NCBI GenBank assembly: GCA_963580455.1
Contig: OY756960.1
Coordinates: 29,695,238 to 29,759,237, forward strand
From: Euonymus europaeus
Taxonomy: Eukaryota > Streptophyta > Magnoliopsida > Celastrales > Celastraceae
DNA length: 64,000 bases
Direction of reading: 5' to 3'
Notes under the pieces: generated by a model
Seen by the model: only the letters and a program-made list of their open reading frames with translations
The model's database searches: none
Told to the model about the DNA's origin: nothing
Shown here: piece after piece, positions 1 to 11,682 of the stretch
Layout: the number at the start of each line of letters is the position of its first letter
How positions within the stretch are numbered: position 1 is the stretch's first letter
Made by a program: the position numbers and the translations under genes

Positions 1-622
1 AAGCAAACTCACGTACACACAAGTTCTCTGTTCTTTAAATCCTTTAAATCCGACCTAATTAATTCTCTCTTTTTTCTTTTATTATATCAATTCTCTAATT
101 CTTTAACATGCAAAAAAAGAGAAAAAAAACTATAATATGCAATCTGTGTCAGTTATTTCATTATCCTGTTGATAATGGCAAGGGGGCAGTTTCTTCTATG
201 GCTATTAACCGCGTTCGTTTTTCTCCCGATGGTTTTGTTAAACTTAATTTTGAAACATTTGTTACTTTTACAAGCCATCCACACTTTACAACATATAGTG
301 GATAGCCTGTCATTCATGTTATATATATATCAATTCTAGAGCACCTAGATAGTCGTACCAATAATCAACTAAGCATCCACAAAAAAGTTATTTCATTTAA
401 ATCCTTACAAAGAAAATATCTGCAAATTTATCACGAGTTCACAACGAGTAAGGGAGGGAATGTATATGTACAAATACTATCATTTGCATGATACCAAAAA
501 GTGATCAGACAATTGTTTTATTATATGCTAGAACAGCAACCAGTTTGAGAGAGACAATTTCACTCGAGTTTCACAATCCCTTGGTGGCTTCTCTAAGTAC
601 CATTAACTGGATGTTAAGCAGA
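1..622. other. Window edge and downstream flank of the inhibitor-2 gene
   Basis: I see no gene here. The stretch is AT-rich. Bases from roughly 400 to 622 are probably the 3' untranslated region of the minus-strand inhibitor-2 gene. A 65-codon open frame at 108-305 resembles nothing I know and is unlikely to be coding. Confidence 0.4.
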
Positions 623-1769
623 CTATTGAGCTGAAGTTGAGTTACCTTTTTCAATGTCTATATCTCTCACTCCAGCGCTTAAGGATGAAGAAGAATCACA
701 TTTCCCCTCTCTATCTTCACCATTATCATCTTCAGCCTCAAGGATTGAACCCTTACGACGCAGTTCTTCGACCTTCAAAAACTCATTGTAGTGTGCTCGC
801 CTGTGCTTCCTGAATTTTTCACTTTTATCTGATCTAGAGTCTGATAACATCAAAACAAAAGAATCCAATAGTTATAACTTGAAAGTGACTGTAAATGCAT
901 GGTCCAATGAAATAATCTGTGGTGGGGTTGGGTTTGTGGGTGGGGCTTGATATCTTTATCATGCAAAATAACGGAAAAAAAAAATTGAATTCGGCAACTT
1001 CTAAAGCATTTAGTCCTGTATTAGTAAGAGCAGCTGCCCCTTTCACATCTCCCAAAAATTGGACTTAATCAAAATATAGAACCTCTGTAACAGCTCTATG
1101 CAGTCCTTCACTGTCATCATAACCTTTATTTTGTTTTACAGTATTCATCCCTGAAGATAATCTCTAAAGATAAAACACCATTAATGTATGCATAGAATGA
1201 AGAAGCTGAGATCCATCAGTTATCAGTAACTATCAACCAAGGTGGAGGGAAGTAGAACAACATGATTCACGCAAAAATAACTAAGGTACCTCCATCTTGC
1301 TCCATAGGATCAGCTTCATCTTCAGATGAAGTCCAGCCACTAGGTCTCCTAGTGGAGTTCTCACTTGAGGATGCCACATCATTCAGAGCAGTCCTTAACT
1401 CTTTGGCATGCATCAAATCACCTATGCACTCATCAAAACTGCCACGGATAGGGGACAGAGAACCTACAATTATCAACACATGTCAGGGACTTCTACTCCA
1501 CATAGTCTTATCGCCCATGTAATGCCGCTTTGTTAGGCACATATGTAACATGCAGACAATAACAACTGTGCAATGTGTGCATAACTGCACCTATGTAAAG
1601 TTCACCTGGAACCTTCAGAACACATAACAATGAAGAGATCAAAATACCATCATCATTGACCATGCGGTGATATGGAGTCTTTGGTTCAGTGATTTTCTGT
1701 CTTACAGGCTTATTTGCTTCATTTTCCACCAGATTTGCCTCATCCCATCTTACTCGCCCCCTGCTACCC
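623..1769 (-). CDS. Protein phosphatase inhibitor-2 family protein (first coding exon not located)
   Basis: Inhibitor-2 proteins bind and regulate type-one protein phosphatase (PP1/TOPP) catalytic subunits in the nucleus and cytoplasm. Three exons read on the minus strand: 1769-1648, 1463-1290 and 840-623. Their phases fit GT-AG joins. The first carries the conserved stretch from [10 protein letters not shown] through [16 protein letters not shown], which includes the [12 protein letters not shown] block. The second carries [12 protein letters not shown] and the acidic [14 protein letters not shown] segment. The third carries the [19 protein letters not shown] helix that contacts the PP1 active site, followed by a low-complexity acidic tail. 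The exon at 1769 enters as the third base of a codon, so a short exon with the ATG must lie upstream, somewhere before about 5 kb; I could not find it. The gene is head to head with the ARL gene, as in Arabidopsis At5g52200/At5g52210. Confidence 0.85.
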
Positions 1770-3982
1770 CTACAAAACGATGAAATTACTTTAAACTTCA
1801 CTATTGAGTATACTTTCAGTCTACAGCAATTAAAAAATTTGACATGCTTTACAAAAAATGTCAATGAGTAACTAACTGCACTAGGAGACTAAATACAACA
1901 CTGAAAAATCATGAAGCAAAAACAGAAACAGGAAATTTGTATAACATTTCAGCACATAGCACGTGTTCCTGTAACTGTGTATGCTTATAGCAAAGCAGTG
2001 TGATAAGACCATGCGAAATTTATGATGGGCAGTAGAACTGTATGGTTCTTCTTTGCTGAACCATAGCCTGTACATAATGTTATATTTTTTGTATTCAGAA
2101 CAGATACATTGCATCCCCAAATTTGAAAGTAGCTAGACATGAGACAGAAAATGATTTTAACATCGTAAGGTATTAAGTGTCGCAGTAAATAAAAATGTCT
2201 TGCATATTTTTATGCAATATGAAAAGAAGGGGCAGGAAAAACCTAACTGAATTCAAGAAAAATTAGTCACACATGACAGTAACACACTTCGTAGCTCATG
2301 CTACAAAGCCCTCAAATGAAGAGTGCCATAGCCCATAACTTCTCTGTCTCAATGATCTTTAGCAATTCACTGCACAGTGCACATAATTTTCCTCAGCATG
2401 TCCTTGTACAATACCAGAAACAACCATTTCTTTGCATGTTTTCCAGCAAGGATACACCAACAACTTTTACAGGGTCAGTAGTGAAAGGAAAATCTACATC
2501 TCATGAACCGTCTGATATATAGCCTTTCCCCTCAGAATCAATAGTTTAGGATATATTATATCTCATTATATCTATCTATTTTCTACATGAACACATATAT
2601 AAACTGATCTTGGCTCACAAAACTAATTCAATAGCCCAGTGGCCAGTACCCCCTTTTTATTACCTTCGCTTGTATTTGTATTTATTTGAGATGGGTGAGA
2701 AAAGATAGGTATTGATAAAAATAAATAAAAACAGCTCGGTATGTTTCCTAGTAGCATCTGGTTCTAAAAAAAATCAGAAAACTGTCCCAACATAATGTAA
2801 TTGAAGAAAATACAAAGGGACGTTTCTAGGAGTGTTCTCATGAGATAAAACCCAAGAATAATAAATATTTGACAAACTACTATTTTAAATCACATTGTAT
2901 ATACCTCCTCGTTCCATACTATAATATTATACTTCGGAAAAATAAAAATAAAAATCACTGAAAGCTTCCATATAAATTTAACCAAAGCTTCCCCCATGGT
3001 ACTTCATTAAACAAGTACCAGGAGCAAGAGAATGAAGTCTCCATAGCTTGAACTAGTACCCCAAAAAAAAAAATGCAGTACCAAATGCCCAAGAATCACT
3101 GGTACCACAAATGAATCAATGGTACCACAGATGAATAAATTAAAAAGGGTGTGGTGCCAGAAAAGTAAAACAAAGCATCCAGTGCCAAGTTGTTCCTCTC
3201 ACATGATTTTATCTACAACGTAGAACATTGGAAATAACTTGATACAATAATCGTAAAAGATGGGCCAACAGAAAATCAGAACAGAAAGGAAATAGTACTT
3301 CATTGTTCAGAACTGGTTATCTCCTCACACGCTGGTATCACGGCAAGCAATTGTAGACTGATCTCACTGTAACATTGTAAAAACAAAACTTGTTAAATTA
3401 TTTATATCAAGCAATGTCCATAACACCACACCATAACAAGCGGTAACAATAAATATCATAAAAGTTGTCGTTAGGCCATCCTCAACTGTTGGTAAAGTTG
3501 AGCATCAAGCAACAAGAACAAATTTGCACGTGATAAAGTTATATCATACCAAAAAAGGGCAAGAATGGTATAGTTTTAGTCTCCCATTTCTCAGAATCAT
3601 TTCAGAAAATATGAGCCTATCTTTTTTAAGTGCCAATAATCTAGCCACTCCAAAAAAAAAAAGAGTAAGCCATAGTTTATTATTTGTAAATATCTTTACT
3701 GTAATAAAGCACATTCCCCAAAATATACACAGCAATGAAAAAAATGGAAATATATTTTTTCAGGCTATTGATTTTATCAAATTTAAACCTTATGGGATGG
3801 ATGCATGGAGCTTCTGAGATATTCAACAACCCAACGCACAATGGGACTTTGCACAATCTCTATAAAAAGATTGGGAAAAAGAAGAAGAGAGAATTGGACA
3901 ATTGGTCCTCAATTTTAATGTGGTATTGTGGTTGCTTAAGATTTTCATTACATGCATCACACAACCAATAGCTTAATTTATT
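1770..3982. other. Upstream intron and flank of the inhibitor-2 gene
   Basis: This AT-rich stretch shows no coding signal on either strand. It is probably the first intron of the minus-strand inhibitor-2 gene, because the first recognised exon needs an upstream partner. All open frames are short and lack recognisable domains. Confidence 0.4.
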
Positions 3983-4153
3983 GAGCAATGCTACATCCAC
4001 CCAAAATATGACCCCCATTTTACCCCTAAATCTGGGTGGCATGTGTTTTTGCCATAAATTATAAATATGATGTAGGGCAAAGTTGACATCCAACACTTCA
4101 CATTCATTGTGGGTTTAATGGGGGTCACTTTTTAGGGGTCTCAAACATTATCC
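3983..4153. mobile_element. MULE-type MITE, 171 bp, with 9-bp target-site duplication
   Basis: The element begins GAGCAATGCTACATCCACCC. Its other end, read inward on the opposite strand, begins GGATAATGTTTGAGACCCCT. The two arms converge on a shared TGACCCCCATT. The direct repeat TAATTTATT flanks the element at 3974-3982 and 4154-4162. A 9-bp duplication with imperfect terminal inverted repeats is the signature of Mutator-like elements. There is no coding capacity, so it must have moved using a transposase from elsewhere. It probably lies in the inhibitor-2 first intron or promoter. Confidence 0.75.
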
Positions 4154-4162
4154 TAATTTATT

Positions 4163-5100
4163 TTCATCCAAATTCAAACCATAAATCTAATAATCACACG
4201 GTCGCAAACAAATGGTTTGTAAAAATGGGCTAACTACAACATCAAATGCAAAAACAAAGAGAAATCAGAATCACGGAATCAAGTTACAATGCTACAATTC
4301 AAACAAGTCAGTCCCTAATGCAATCAATACAACCCAAGAAACTAAACTTCTATTTTGCAAGAATCTTTTGAGGGGACAAAAAGAAGAAATGAAAATTTCT
4401 GTTCATGGAAGAAAAGAAAAAAAGTGAAAATAACGCAAAAACCGTTTTACAAATTATAATGACTCATCAAAGCCCTAATTTCACAAACTGCTACAAGCGG
4501 AATCAAAAGGCTTGTTCTAGATGTAAATGAAAAATAATTCAGAAAGACAGACAAAATGCCCTTAAATTTCCGTTTGAATGCCCAGAAATCGCCAGAAAAT
4601 TCAAAGAAGAATTATTCAACTCACCACAGCCATTTTTACCACCGAACTACCCTTACTTCCATCATACGAAGTTCCTCGGCAATTAACCGTAGACAGCGAA
4701 ATAAAGCATTTCACGAAAAAAACTGGAACAAAATATAGATACCTAGCCGTCAATTCGTCCTCCTCGTTCTACCATGGAATTCTCGATTTTTTCAGGCTTT
4801 ATAAAAAACACGAGTTGCAACTCTGCGACTCCTTCTACGATCTTTCGTTTTCCAAAAGTACCCTTTCAATAATGTCTCAAAGGACAATCACAATCGAGCT
4901 GCAGTGGTTAAACGGTTCGGTAATTTCAGGCCCGCACTGTATTTATCGAGTCGGGCTTGGCCCGCTCTTCTGTGATAGTGCCATGTCGACAGATGACTCA
5001 AAGGAATTGTTTTCATCGTGGCGTGATCTGGGCCGTTCATCATGAAGGGGCAAGACGGGAATAGAAGAGCATTACATTATTAACAGGAGAAAATGTAAAA
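4163..5100. promoter_or_regulatory. Shared promoter region of inhibitor-2 and ARL genes
   Basis: The two genes are transcribed away from each other, so this stretch should hold both promoters and the 5' end of inhibitor-2. On the minus strand a good splice donor (CTAG followed by GTATCT) ends near 4743 and may close a 5' untranslated exon. A 155-codon plus-strand open frame at 4578-5045 has no recognisable domain and is probably chance. Exact start sites cannot be read from sequence alone. Confidence 0.35.
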
Positions 5101-6709
5101 CTAGTTATATCTCTATTCTTGAAAGAAGAAGAAAAAAACCTGGGGGCAAGTCCGAAGCACCAGTTAAATTAGCTCCCGTTTGGGGACTCAAGAAGGTAGT
5201 AGCCATCGAGGATAGCTCTTTGATGTTTCACCGGAGTAAGTATCTTTGCTTTCATATATTGGCTTTGATTTTATTGAATCATAGCTTTCTCACAATCCTT
5301 GCTATTCTTCTATGATCACGTGGAGCTGCTTATATGTTATTGATTTGGGTTATCTATTTTGGCTTTTACTCAATTTAAGTTCTAATTGGTCATCTGAAAT
5401 TGGATCAACTTTAATTTCGTAGTTTCGGAACGAGATCTCAGGTTCCGTGATTTCTCTTGTTTGTATTGTTCTCCATAGATCTGTTCATTCTCTTTTCTCG
5501 GAATATGATTGTGACTGTTAATTAATTGGTTTATTGTGTATGGTGTCAGTGACATGTTAATTTCATTTGGGTGCATGCTGGATTGGCATTAGAATCATTT
5601 CAATTCCCAAAGTAGACGAGGGAATGAGAAAGACCCTTTTTTCTGTCTGATTCTCGAGAAGGATTTGTTGCAGGACTCCTTTGAGCATTATATTCAAAGT
5701 GACTGAAGTGGAGACTTTTGCTTATTTTCTGAGCAAGAGTGGCCATCGTGAGGACATTGAGAATTGTTGGCTAAAAGACTCATGAGCATGAGGTAAAGAA
5801 ATAGAGATGTTATCCATGAAAAGATGACTAGATGATAGGACATACACATAGCTAAGGCCATGCACTACTCGTAAAGTTATTTATCCAACAATAGTCTGGT
5901 TGGAATTAGTTTACCAGTGAGCCAAAATTTGGTTTGTTGGAGAAATTATATGGATCCAATCATCCAATATTCTATTCTGAGCTACTAATACAGCATTGAC
6001 TAAATTCAGCCAGATATTGCTGTTTTTGTATTCTCTCGAAGTAGCATTGTGTAATTATGCTGTATTTATTGTAGCTCTGTAGATAGTTGCTTTATGTATA
6101 TGGGGAGTACATTTTACAAGCTTGTGCAGTGTAAATTTCGTAATTAACCAACCCCACCCAGGTCACTGTACAATCTCATGTTTTCTTTCTCTACAGAATG
6201 AAACCTTTTTTAGGCTAATTCTCAGGTTTTTAATAAGTATCTTAATTCGTATTTAATTTTTTTGTGTTTTATTAAATCTACAAATAATTTTAACTACGCT
6301 ACTTATTAATCATTGTTGGTTGATTATGCCATGAGGCACTTTCCAGGATGTCCAAACTACGTGTTTAGTCCTAATGACAGTGTTTTGTTGGAAGCGCATA
6401 GAAATTCTTAAACAAATCATCTGTAGTAATGTAAGAACCATAATTTACGCTACTCAAATGCGAATACAGTAACAGAGATCGTTCCTTTGTATAAAATCCC
6501 GACCTTTGTGTATATTAGCTCATACTTCATGTTTTTTCCTTTCTTTTTAGCTGTTATAAATCTACATGAGGGTTCATTGTTTCTTCTTATCTCCAGGATT
6601 GTGGACTTATCTGCTTAGAAAGATTAAGCAATATATCATGAAGTGATTTTTTCCTTACATATGAAGACCTGAAGAAACTAAGAGCATCACTTTATAAAAT
6701 ACAACAGAG
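5101..6709 (+). other. 5' untranslated region and leader intron of the ARL gene
   Basis: No coding sequence is visible. A donor (CGGA followed by GTAAGTATC) at 5236 and an acceptor (ATCTCCAG) ending at 6596 suggest a leader intron of about 1.36 kb. The second untranslated exon would then run 6597-6709 into the start codon. Long leader introns are common in housekeeping plant genes. Confidence 0.45.
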
Positions 6710-8413
6710 ATGTTCTCGTTGCTTTATGGACTTTGGAAGCATCTATTTAGCAAGACAGAGTTTCATGTACTCATTCTTGGAATTGACAAGTCTGGGAAAA
6801 CAGTAATGCTTCTTGATAACCCCACCTCTTTTTTGTGTTTGGCATGTTCTGTGGAAATTCTTCTCTAAATTCCATGAAAGATCTATGAGTTTTATTTTTG
6901 CGCTTCCTAGGTCATCTTCTGAAGTCTTGTTAACATTTGATTGTATTTGGATTTACACTTTTACAGACTCTGTTGGAGAAATTGAAGTCTACATACTCAA
7001 ATTCTGAAGGCCTTCCTCCTGATCGAATTGTTCCAACTGTGGGACTCAATATTGGTCGTATTGAAGTGTCTAATAACAAACTTGTTTTCTGGGACCTGGG
7101 AGGTCAGGTTTGTGAAATTCATATATTGAAAACCTTCAAGTAAGTTAGAAAGGTAGTGGTTACATAAGATAGATGAGTGTTATCATTGTGTGGCCGCACA
7201 CAGGAGTCTTGAAGTGTGTGTTGGAGTTTCACAATAGCTCTTTATAGCTTTGCTAGGAGCAGTTATTCAATGCAAGCCCACATAGAAATGAGGTTTGAGT
7301 AACATTTAAGTTTACCAGCTCTTGGTAGTAGATACATGTGATACACAATGTTAAAATATTTTATGCTCATAGTGAAATTATATGATGCAAGCTGGAAGTT
7401 CACTAGTACAAAATTTTGTTCTGTCAGCCTGGTCTGCGGTCAATTTGGGAGAAATACTACGAAGAAGCACATGCTGTGATCTATGTGATAGATGCTGCAT
7501 GTCCCTCACGGTTTGAAGATGCAAAATCCGCACTTGGTAAGTAAAAATTGTTTATATACGCTGGCAGAGTGTGTACTTGTTGGTTTAAACATTACTACGA
7601 GAGAAGTGCAAGGTTAGAATTAATCAGAATGATATGCTGATACTGTAATATTCACAATTTTTGCATCAGAAAAGGCCCTACGGCATGAAGATTTGCAAGG
7701 AGCCCCTCTTTTGATATTGGCAAACAAGCAGGTAAGAGAGACTCTTCCCCTCTTTAGAACGTCCAAATCTGGATAATTTTTTACTTAAATTCTAATTTAC
7801 ATGTCATAGCATGTTGAGGTTTCAGCAAATGCTAGGAATAATTGAGCAAAAGGGAAGTTTATGAATGTTTAGCTCTTTAGGTATCTAAATGGTGGCCTCT
7901 TATTATCTCTCAGTAGCTTATTGAATTATTTGAGCTCAAGTGTCCAGATGACTGTATTGCTCTATATATATATGTATAAAAAATTATTTTTTATTTTTTG
8001 TGTGTGGTAGGATCTTTCTGATTCTGTATCAGCTGAAGAACTTGCTCGATATCTAGATCTTAAGAAGTTGGATGAAAGGGTGTACATATTTGAAGCTATC
8101 TCAGCATATGATGGGTAAGTATATAGGTACATATATTCATTCCATTCTTCGAACTTTACTCTTGTTTTCTATTTTAAGTAGTTAGAGCAAAAAAAAATTA
8201 ATGATTTCTCCTTATCTGTCTGATTTTCTTCTTTGGGCCGAAATGATGAAATGTATCAAGTATATAAAAAGATAAAAATAACAGTGTAAAACATTTGATT
8301 GCAGGATGGGGATTAAAGAGAGTGTTGAATGGCTGGTGGACGTAATGGAGAGAAGCAAGAGAACTGAAATGTTGAGAGTTCGAGCTGGCATAAGTGGCTC
8401 ATCGACAGCATAG
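6710..8413 (+). CDS. ARF-like small GTPase, ARFRP1/ARL type
   Basis: The gene encodes a 205-residue ARF-family GTPase in six exons: 6710-6802, 6967-7107, 7428-7536, 7670-7731, 8011-8114 and 8305-8413. All joins are GT-AG and in phase. Visible motifs are the P-loop GIDKSGKT near residues 24-31, the switch I threonine in PTVGLNIG, the switch II WDLGGQ, and NKQDLSDS (the NKxD guanine-specificity motif). The N-terminal MFSLLYGLWKHLFSK and the absence of a glycine at position 2 match ARFRP1 rather than myristoylated ARFs. The family acts at the trans-Golgi, where animal and yeast relatives (ARFRP1/Arl3p) recruit ARL1 and golgins. The probable Arabidopsis counterpart is At5g52210 (GB1), which neighbours inhibitor-2 there as here. 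The start follows the long leader intron. Confidence 0.92.
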
Positions 8414-10481
8414 GAGAAACTATACCAAGTTGCAAACTTTGGCCTACTTTCATAGTTTGTAAATGCACTGGGGTTTACATCTATACATTATTCAAGATTT
8501 AATCAATTTATTACATTGTCTGCCAACTCCTGAATCTGATTAGCCTTAAGTGTTGAGAAATTCAAATTATGTTTCTTTTTCCCCCCCTCCTGTACTTTAT
8601 TGATGTCAGTCATGACGAAAAGGGGCCATCAGTATGTACTGAAAATAAAATATAGTTCGGTTGATTGATGCCTGAAAACTGTTACAATGTCTGTTTTTGC
8701 CAGCAGAAGTTACTGAAATAATGGTCAGAGGAGTCGTACACTGAATTCACTGGTTGGAACTTCAACTCTATCAAACGTTACATACGGACTTAACCTGAAT
8801 CAATGATTCTTTCATTTGGTACTGGCAGTTGACCTAGACACAGAAAAACAGGAGAAAATGTGAGGGACTAATTTACCAACGTAACTAAAATGTAACTTAC
8901 CGAATATACAGCTGATTTACAGAACTCATTTACAGGCAATAGTCCAGTAATGGAAGCAAAAGAAACCAATATGCAAACAAAATCAATTGGAAAGTAAGAA
9001 AGGGCAGGGCAGTTTTATTAAATTGATCTGTTTCAGAAACTTCACAACTGCTGTAACATATTTCTTGCTCTCTCTCTCTCTCGGGGAAGTAGAAGTGGTT
9101 TTGTGATACAGATAGCTTCGCAGGAAAATAATTTCAAAAAACAAATTTGGTGGGGTGGATGGGCCATTGCAGATCCCAGCACGGCTCATACAACTGAACT
9201 AATCATGGTTAATGGTCCCATGCCCTTACAGTCAAGGATTTACCCAAGTAATCAACTATAGTAGCCTAATCAATTAACTCATGTCATGAAGCGAAAAATT
9301 GGAACCTCAGTTGAGCCAACTTCATTTGCCATAGACTCGGGAAAATAAACTGCTACTTGAACAATGGTTACTAAACAAATTTGTGCTATTCAGAGCAAGA
9401 AACTTTATCAGGGTAAATGCCCGTTTTAGGGCTAAGCTTCATCTGCAAGATACTGTGTCTGTGTACCAAAAGTCATCTGTCTTGCCAGTCATCAAATTGA
9501 AAAAACAACATTACCAGTGCTAGAGGAGGAAGAGTCACATGTCCCTAAAGAAATATAAGAAGGTGCTTCCCCATATCTGTTTGTTGCCAAAACATGAGGA
9601 ATCCACAAAACACCAGAGAAAAAGGGTTTTCATAGTTATCAATGCCTTCTAACATATATTCATTCCAGTTTATGTTTCATCTTGAAAAGCAGCACGGCAA
9701 CAAATGCACATTTTCTATATCAAGTTCCAGTCTATTGTACGTAGCCTGTGGCAGAAAACGTTGGGAATTAAACACTTGACCACGGCGAGGCTAGGATACC
9801 ATTAGATAAAGTGTCTTGATTGATGAGGGAATAAGGGCAATAAAAGCAAAGATAGTTATCAGAAAAGATGGTATGGAGAACAGTAACGAGGACCACTGCA
9901 ATGAAGGGCTGAAGTTTTAGCACAAAAAAGCTATGATCAAACTCAATTGAATAAATTCACGTCCTATGATGCGGAGTATCAGCTTATATATAGAGATATC
10001 TCATTCAGGTTATAGTTAGGTCTGATATTTAGATTTCAACAAACCAGCTAACCAAGAGCCCCTGAGCTTGGGCCCAATTATTTGGATGCAAGGGGTGCAA
10101 ATTAGAAAAACATTTTCATAATCACAGGTCACAAACAACAAATTCTCCACTATTCCATGAAAAAAATCTCCAGGTTGTTTTGCTCTTTATGTTGATGTTA
10201 CCATTTGTCAATTCCCCCAATTATTCTGTTATATATCAAGCAACACTTCTATCAGAAAAGAAAAAAAAAAAGAAAAAAAAGCAACACAAGCATCAACTGC
10301 CGCCCCATTGTTAGGGCATAGATCGTTAAGGCTAGCCATTTCTATTTTGATTGTTACCAATTGTTAACAGAAACAAATAATTGTTATCAAAAACCATAAA
10401 TAATAATTTTCAGATAACAATCGTTAACAAGAAAAATAAAGGCAGCAGCCTTTGTCAGCGATTAGAGAAATCAGAGGCAAC
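8414..10481. other. Intergenic stretch between ARL and CTF8 3' ends
   Basis: The two genes converge here. About 150 bp after the ARL stop is probably its 3' untranslated region. The rest is AT-rich with no recognised gene, RNA or complete element. A short CT dinucleotide run lies near 9066-9082 and purine runs near 10257-10280. Confidence 0.45.
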
Positions 10482-10938
10482 TTACTGGATAAGGGCCTTT
10501 GGTCTGGTCTTGAACAAAATTCGGTGCCTAATGATACCAACAACTTCCAATTCAACTCTAGGGGAGCTACTGTCACTGCCTTGGTCCAGGTCCAGATTTT
10601 CGTACCTAATCTTCTTCAGTACCAACAGTGGCTTCTTCAAGGGCACTTTCGATCCCGTCAATTCATGATACCCAACAGTGAAAGTATAGAATTCCTAAAC
10701 AAGAAAAGACCAACAGAGAGAGTATATAGGTCAACGTCACCTGAACGAACGAAAGAACAAGACAAAAATGGGGACCGAGAGAGAGAACCTGAGAAGCAGT
10801 GCGGCAAAGCCGGCCGATTTCGAGGTTTTGGAGACGACCTTGGAAAAAAGGCTGAACTTCCACGACGCCTTGCAGTTCGACGATCGCCCATTCGCGGCAA
10901 TTTCCTTCGCCGCAACTGCATTTCAGTCGAATCTGCAT
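10482..10938 (-). CDS. CTF8: CTF8, chromosome transmission fidelity protein 8
   Basis: This gene encodes a 120-residue protein in two exons, 10938-10789 and 10694-10482, joined by a GT-AG intron at a codon boundary. The N-terminus MQIRLKCSCG, then EWAIVELQGVVE and QNLEIGRLC, matches plant CTF8. The second exon gives YTFTVGYHELTGSKV, LKKPLLVLKK and the end VVGIIRHRILFKTRPKALIQ. CTF8 joins CTF18 and DCC1 in the CTF18-RFC clamp loader, which loads PCNA and supports sister-chromatid cohesion. Length is normal for the family. It sits between ARL and MBD13 as At5g52220 does in Arabidopsis. The second exon is too short to stand out in a simple ORF search. Confidence 0.92.
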
Positions 10939-11101
10939 TCTCTTTCCGGTGTTTTTTTTCTCCCGCCAATCAGTTCGTGATCAAAGAACAAAAGCCAAGT
11001 GACTCCTTGATAATGGGCCTATTTAATGGAGTAAAAGGCCCACAAAGTGGCTCCCACTATCATTTTTTGAATAGGCCCATTGTATGTGAACTCAGTAACT
11101 C

Positions 11102-11411
11102 ACCATCTCCGTATCTCAAACCAAAAGCAGACGCGCATGGCAGCACACAAAATACTGTGACCGTTCATTCTTCACTTCATGAAGATCACGTTGGATTAAC
11201 AGATAAAATAGTACAAATACTGTGATTTTACATTCTTCACCGGATGGAGGACAGATACCATCTCCGTATCTCAAACCAAAAGCAGACGCGCATGGCAGCA
11301 CAAAAAATACTGTGACCGTTCATTCTTCACTTCATGAAGATCACGTTGGATTAACAGATACAATAGTACAAATACTGTGATTTTACATTCTTCACCTGAT
11401 GGAGGACAGAT
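11102..11411. repeat. Tandem direct repeat, about 155 bp per copy
   Basis: Two nearly identical copies lie head to tail, starting at 11102 and 11257. Both run from ACCATCTCCGTATCTC through the stretch containing GCAGACGCGCATGGCAGCAC to GGAGGACAGAT. They differ at only a few positions, so the duplication looks recent. It lies between the CTF8 start and the MBD13-like 3' end, so it could affect the CTF8 promoter. Confidence 0.85.
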
Positions 11412-11682
11412 ATGTTGGATTAACAGTTACAATCACAGCCTAATGTTTGCTTCCAACATGAGGACTACAAGATAACAAAAAGTTCGATCAGTTAGGCTCC
11501 AATAACACCGATCATACAGATAGTAAGTTACAGTTAATTAAGTAGCAAGTACACGACTACACGCCGATGGACATGGTGCCAAAACGTAACCAGAGTGCCA
11601 GACAAAGTCAAAGGATGAACCCTGCAAAAGTCCCGAGTTGTCCTAGCTATATGTACATTTCAAATAGCTAAATTTTGATTTT

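Noticed and set aside
2880..2960. Stowaway-like end (ACCTCCTCGTTCCATA)
   Set aside because: Only one end is seen, with no inverted partner or TA duplication.
4578..5045. 155-codon plus-strand open frame
   Set aside because: No recognisable domain, and it lies in the divergent promoter region of inhibitor-2 and ARL.
10452..11225. 257-codon plus-strand open frame
   Set aside because: It is antisense to both CTF8 exons and its composition is that of a shadow frame.
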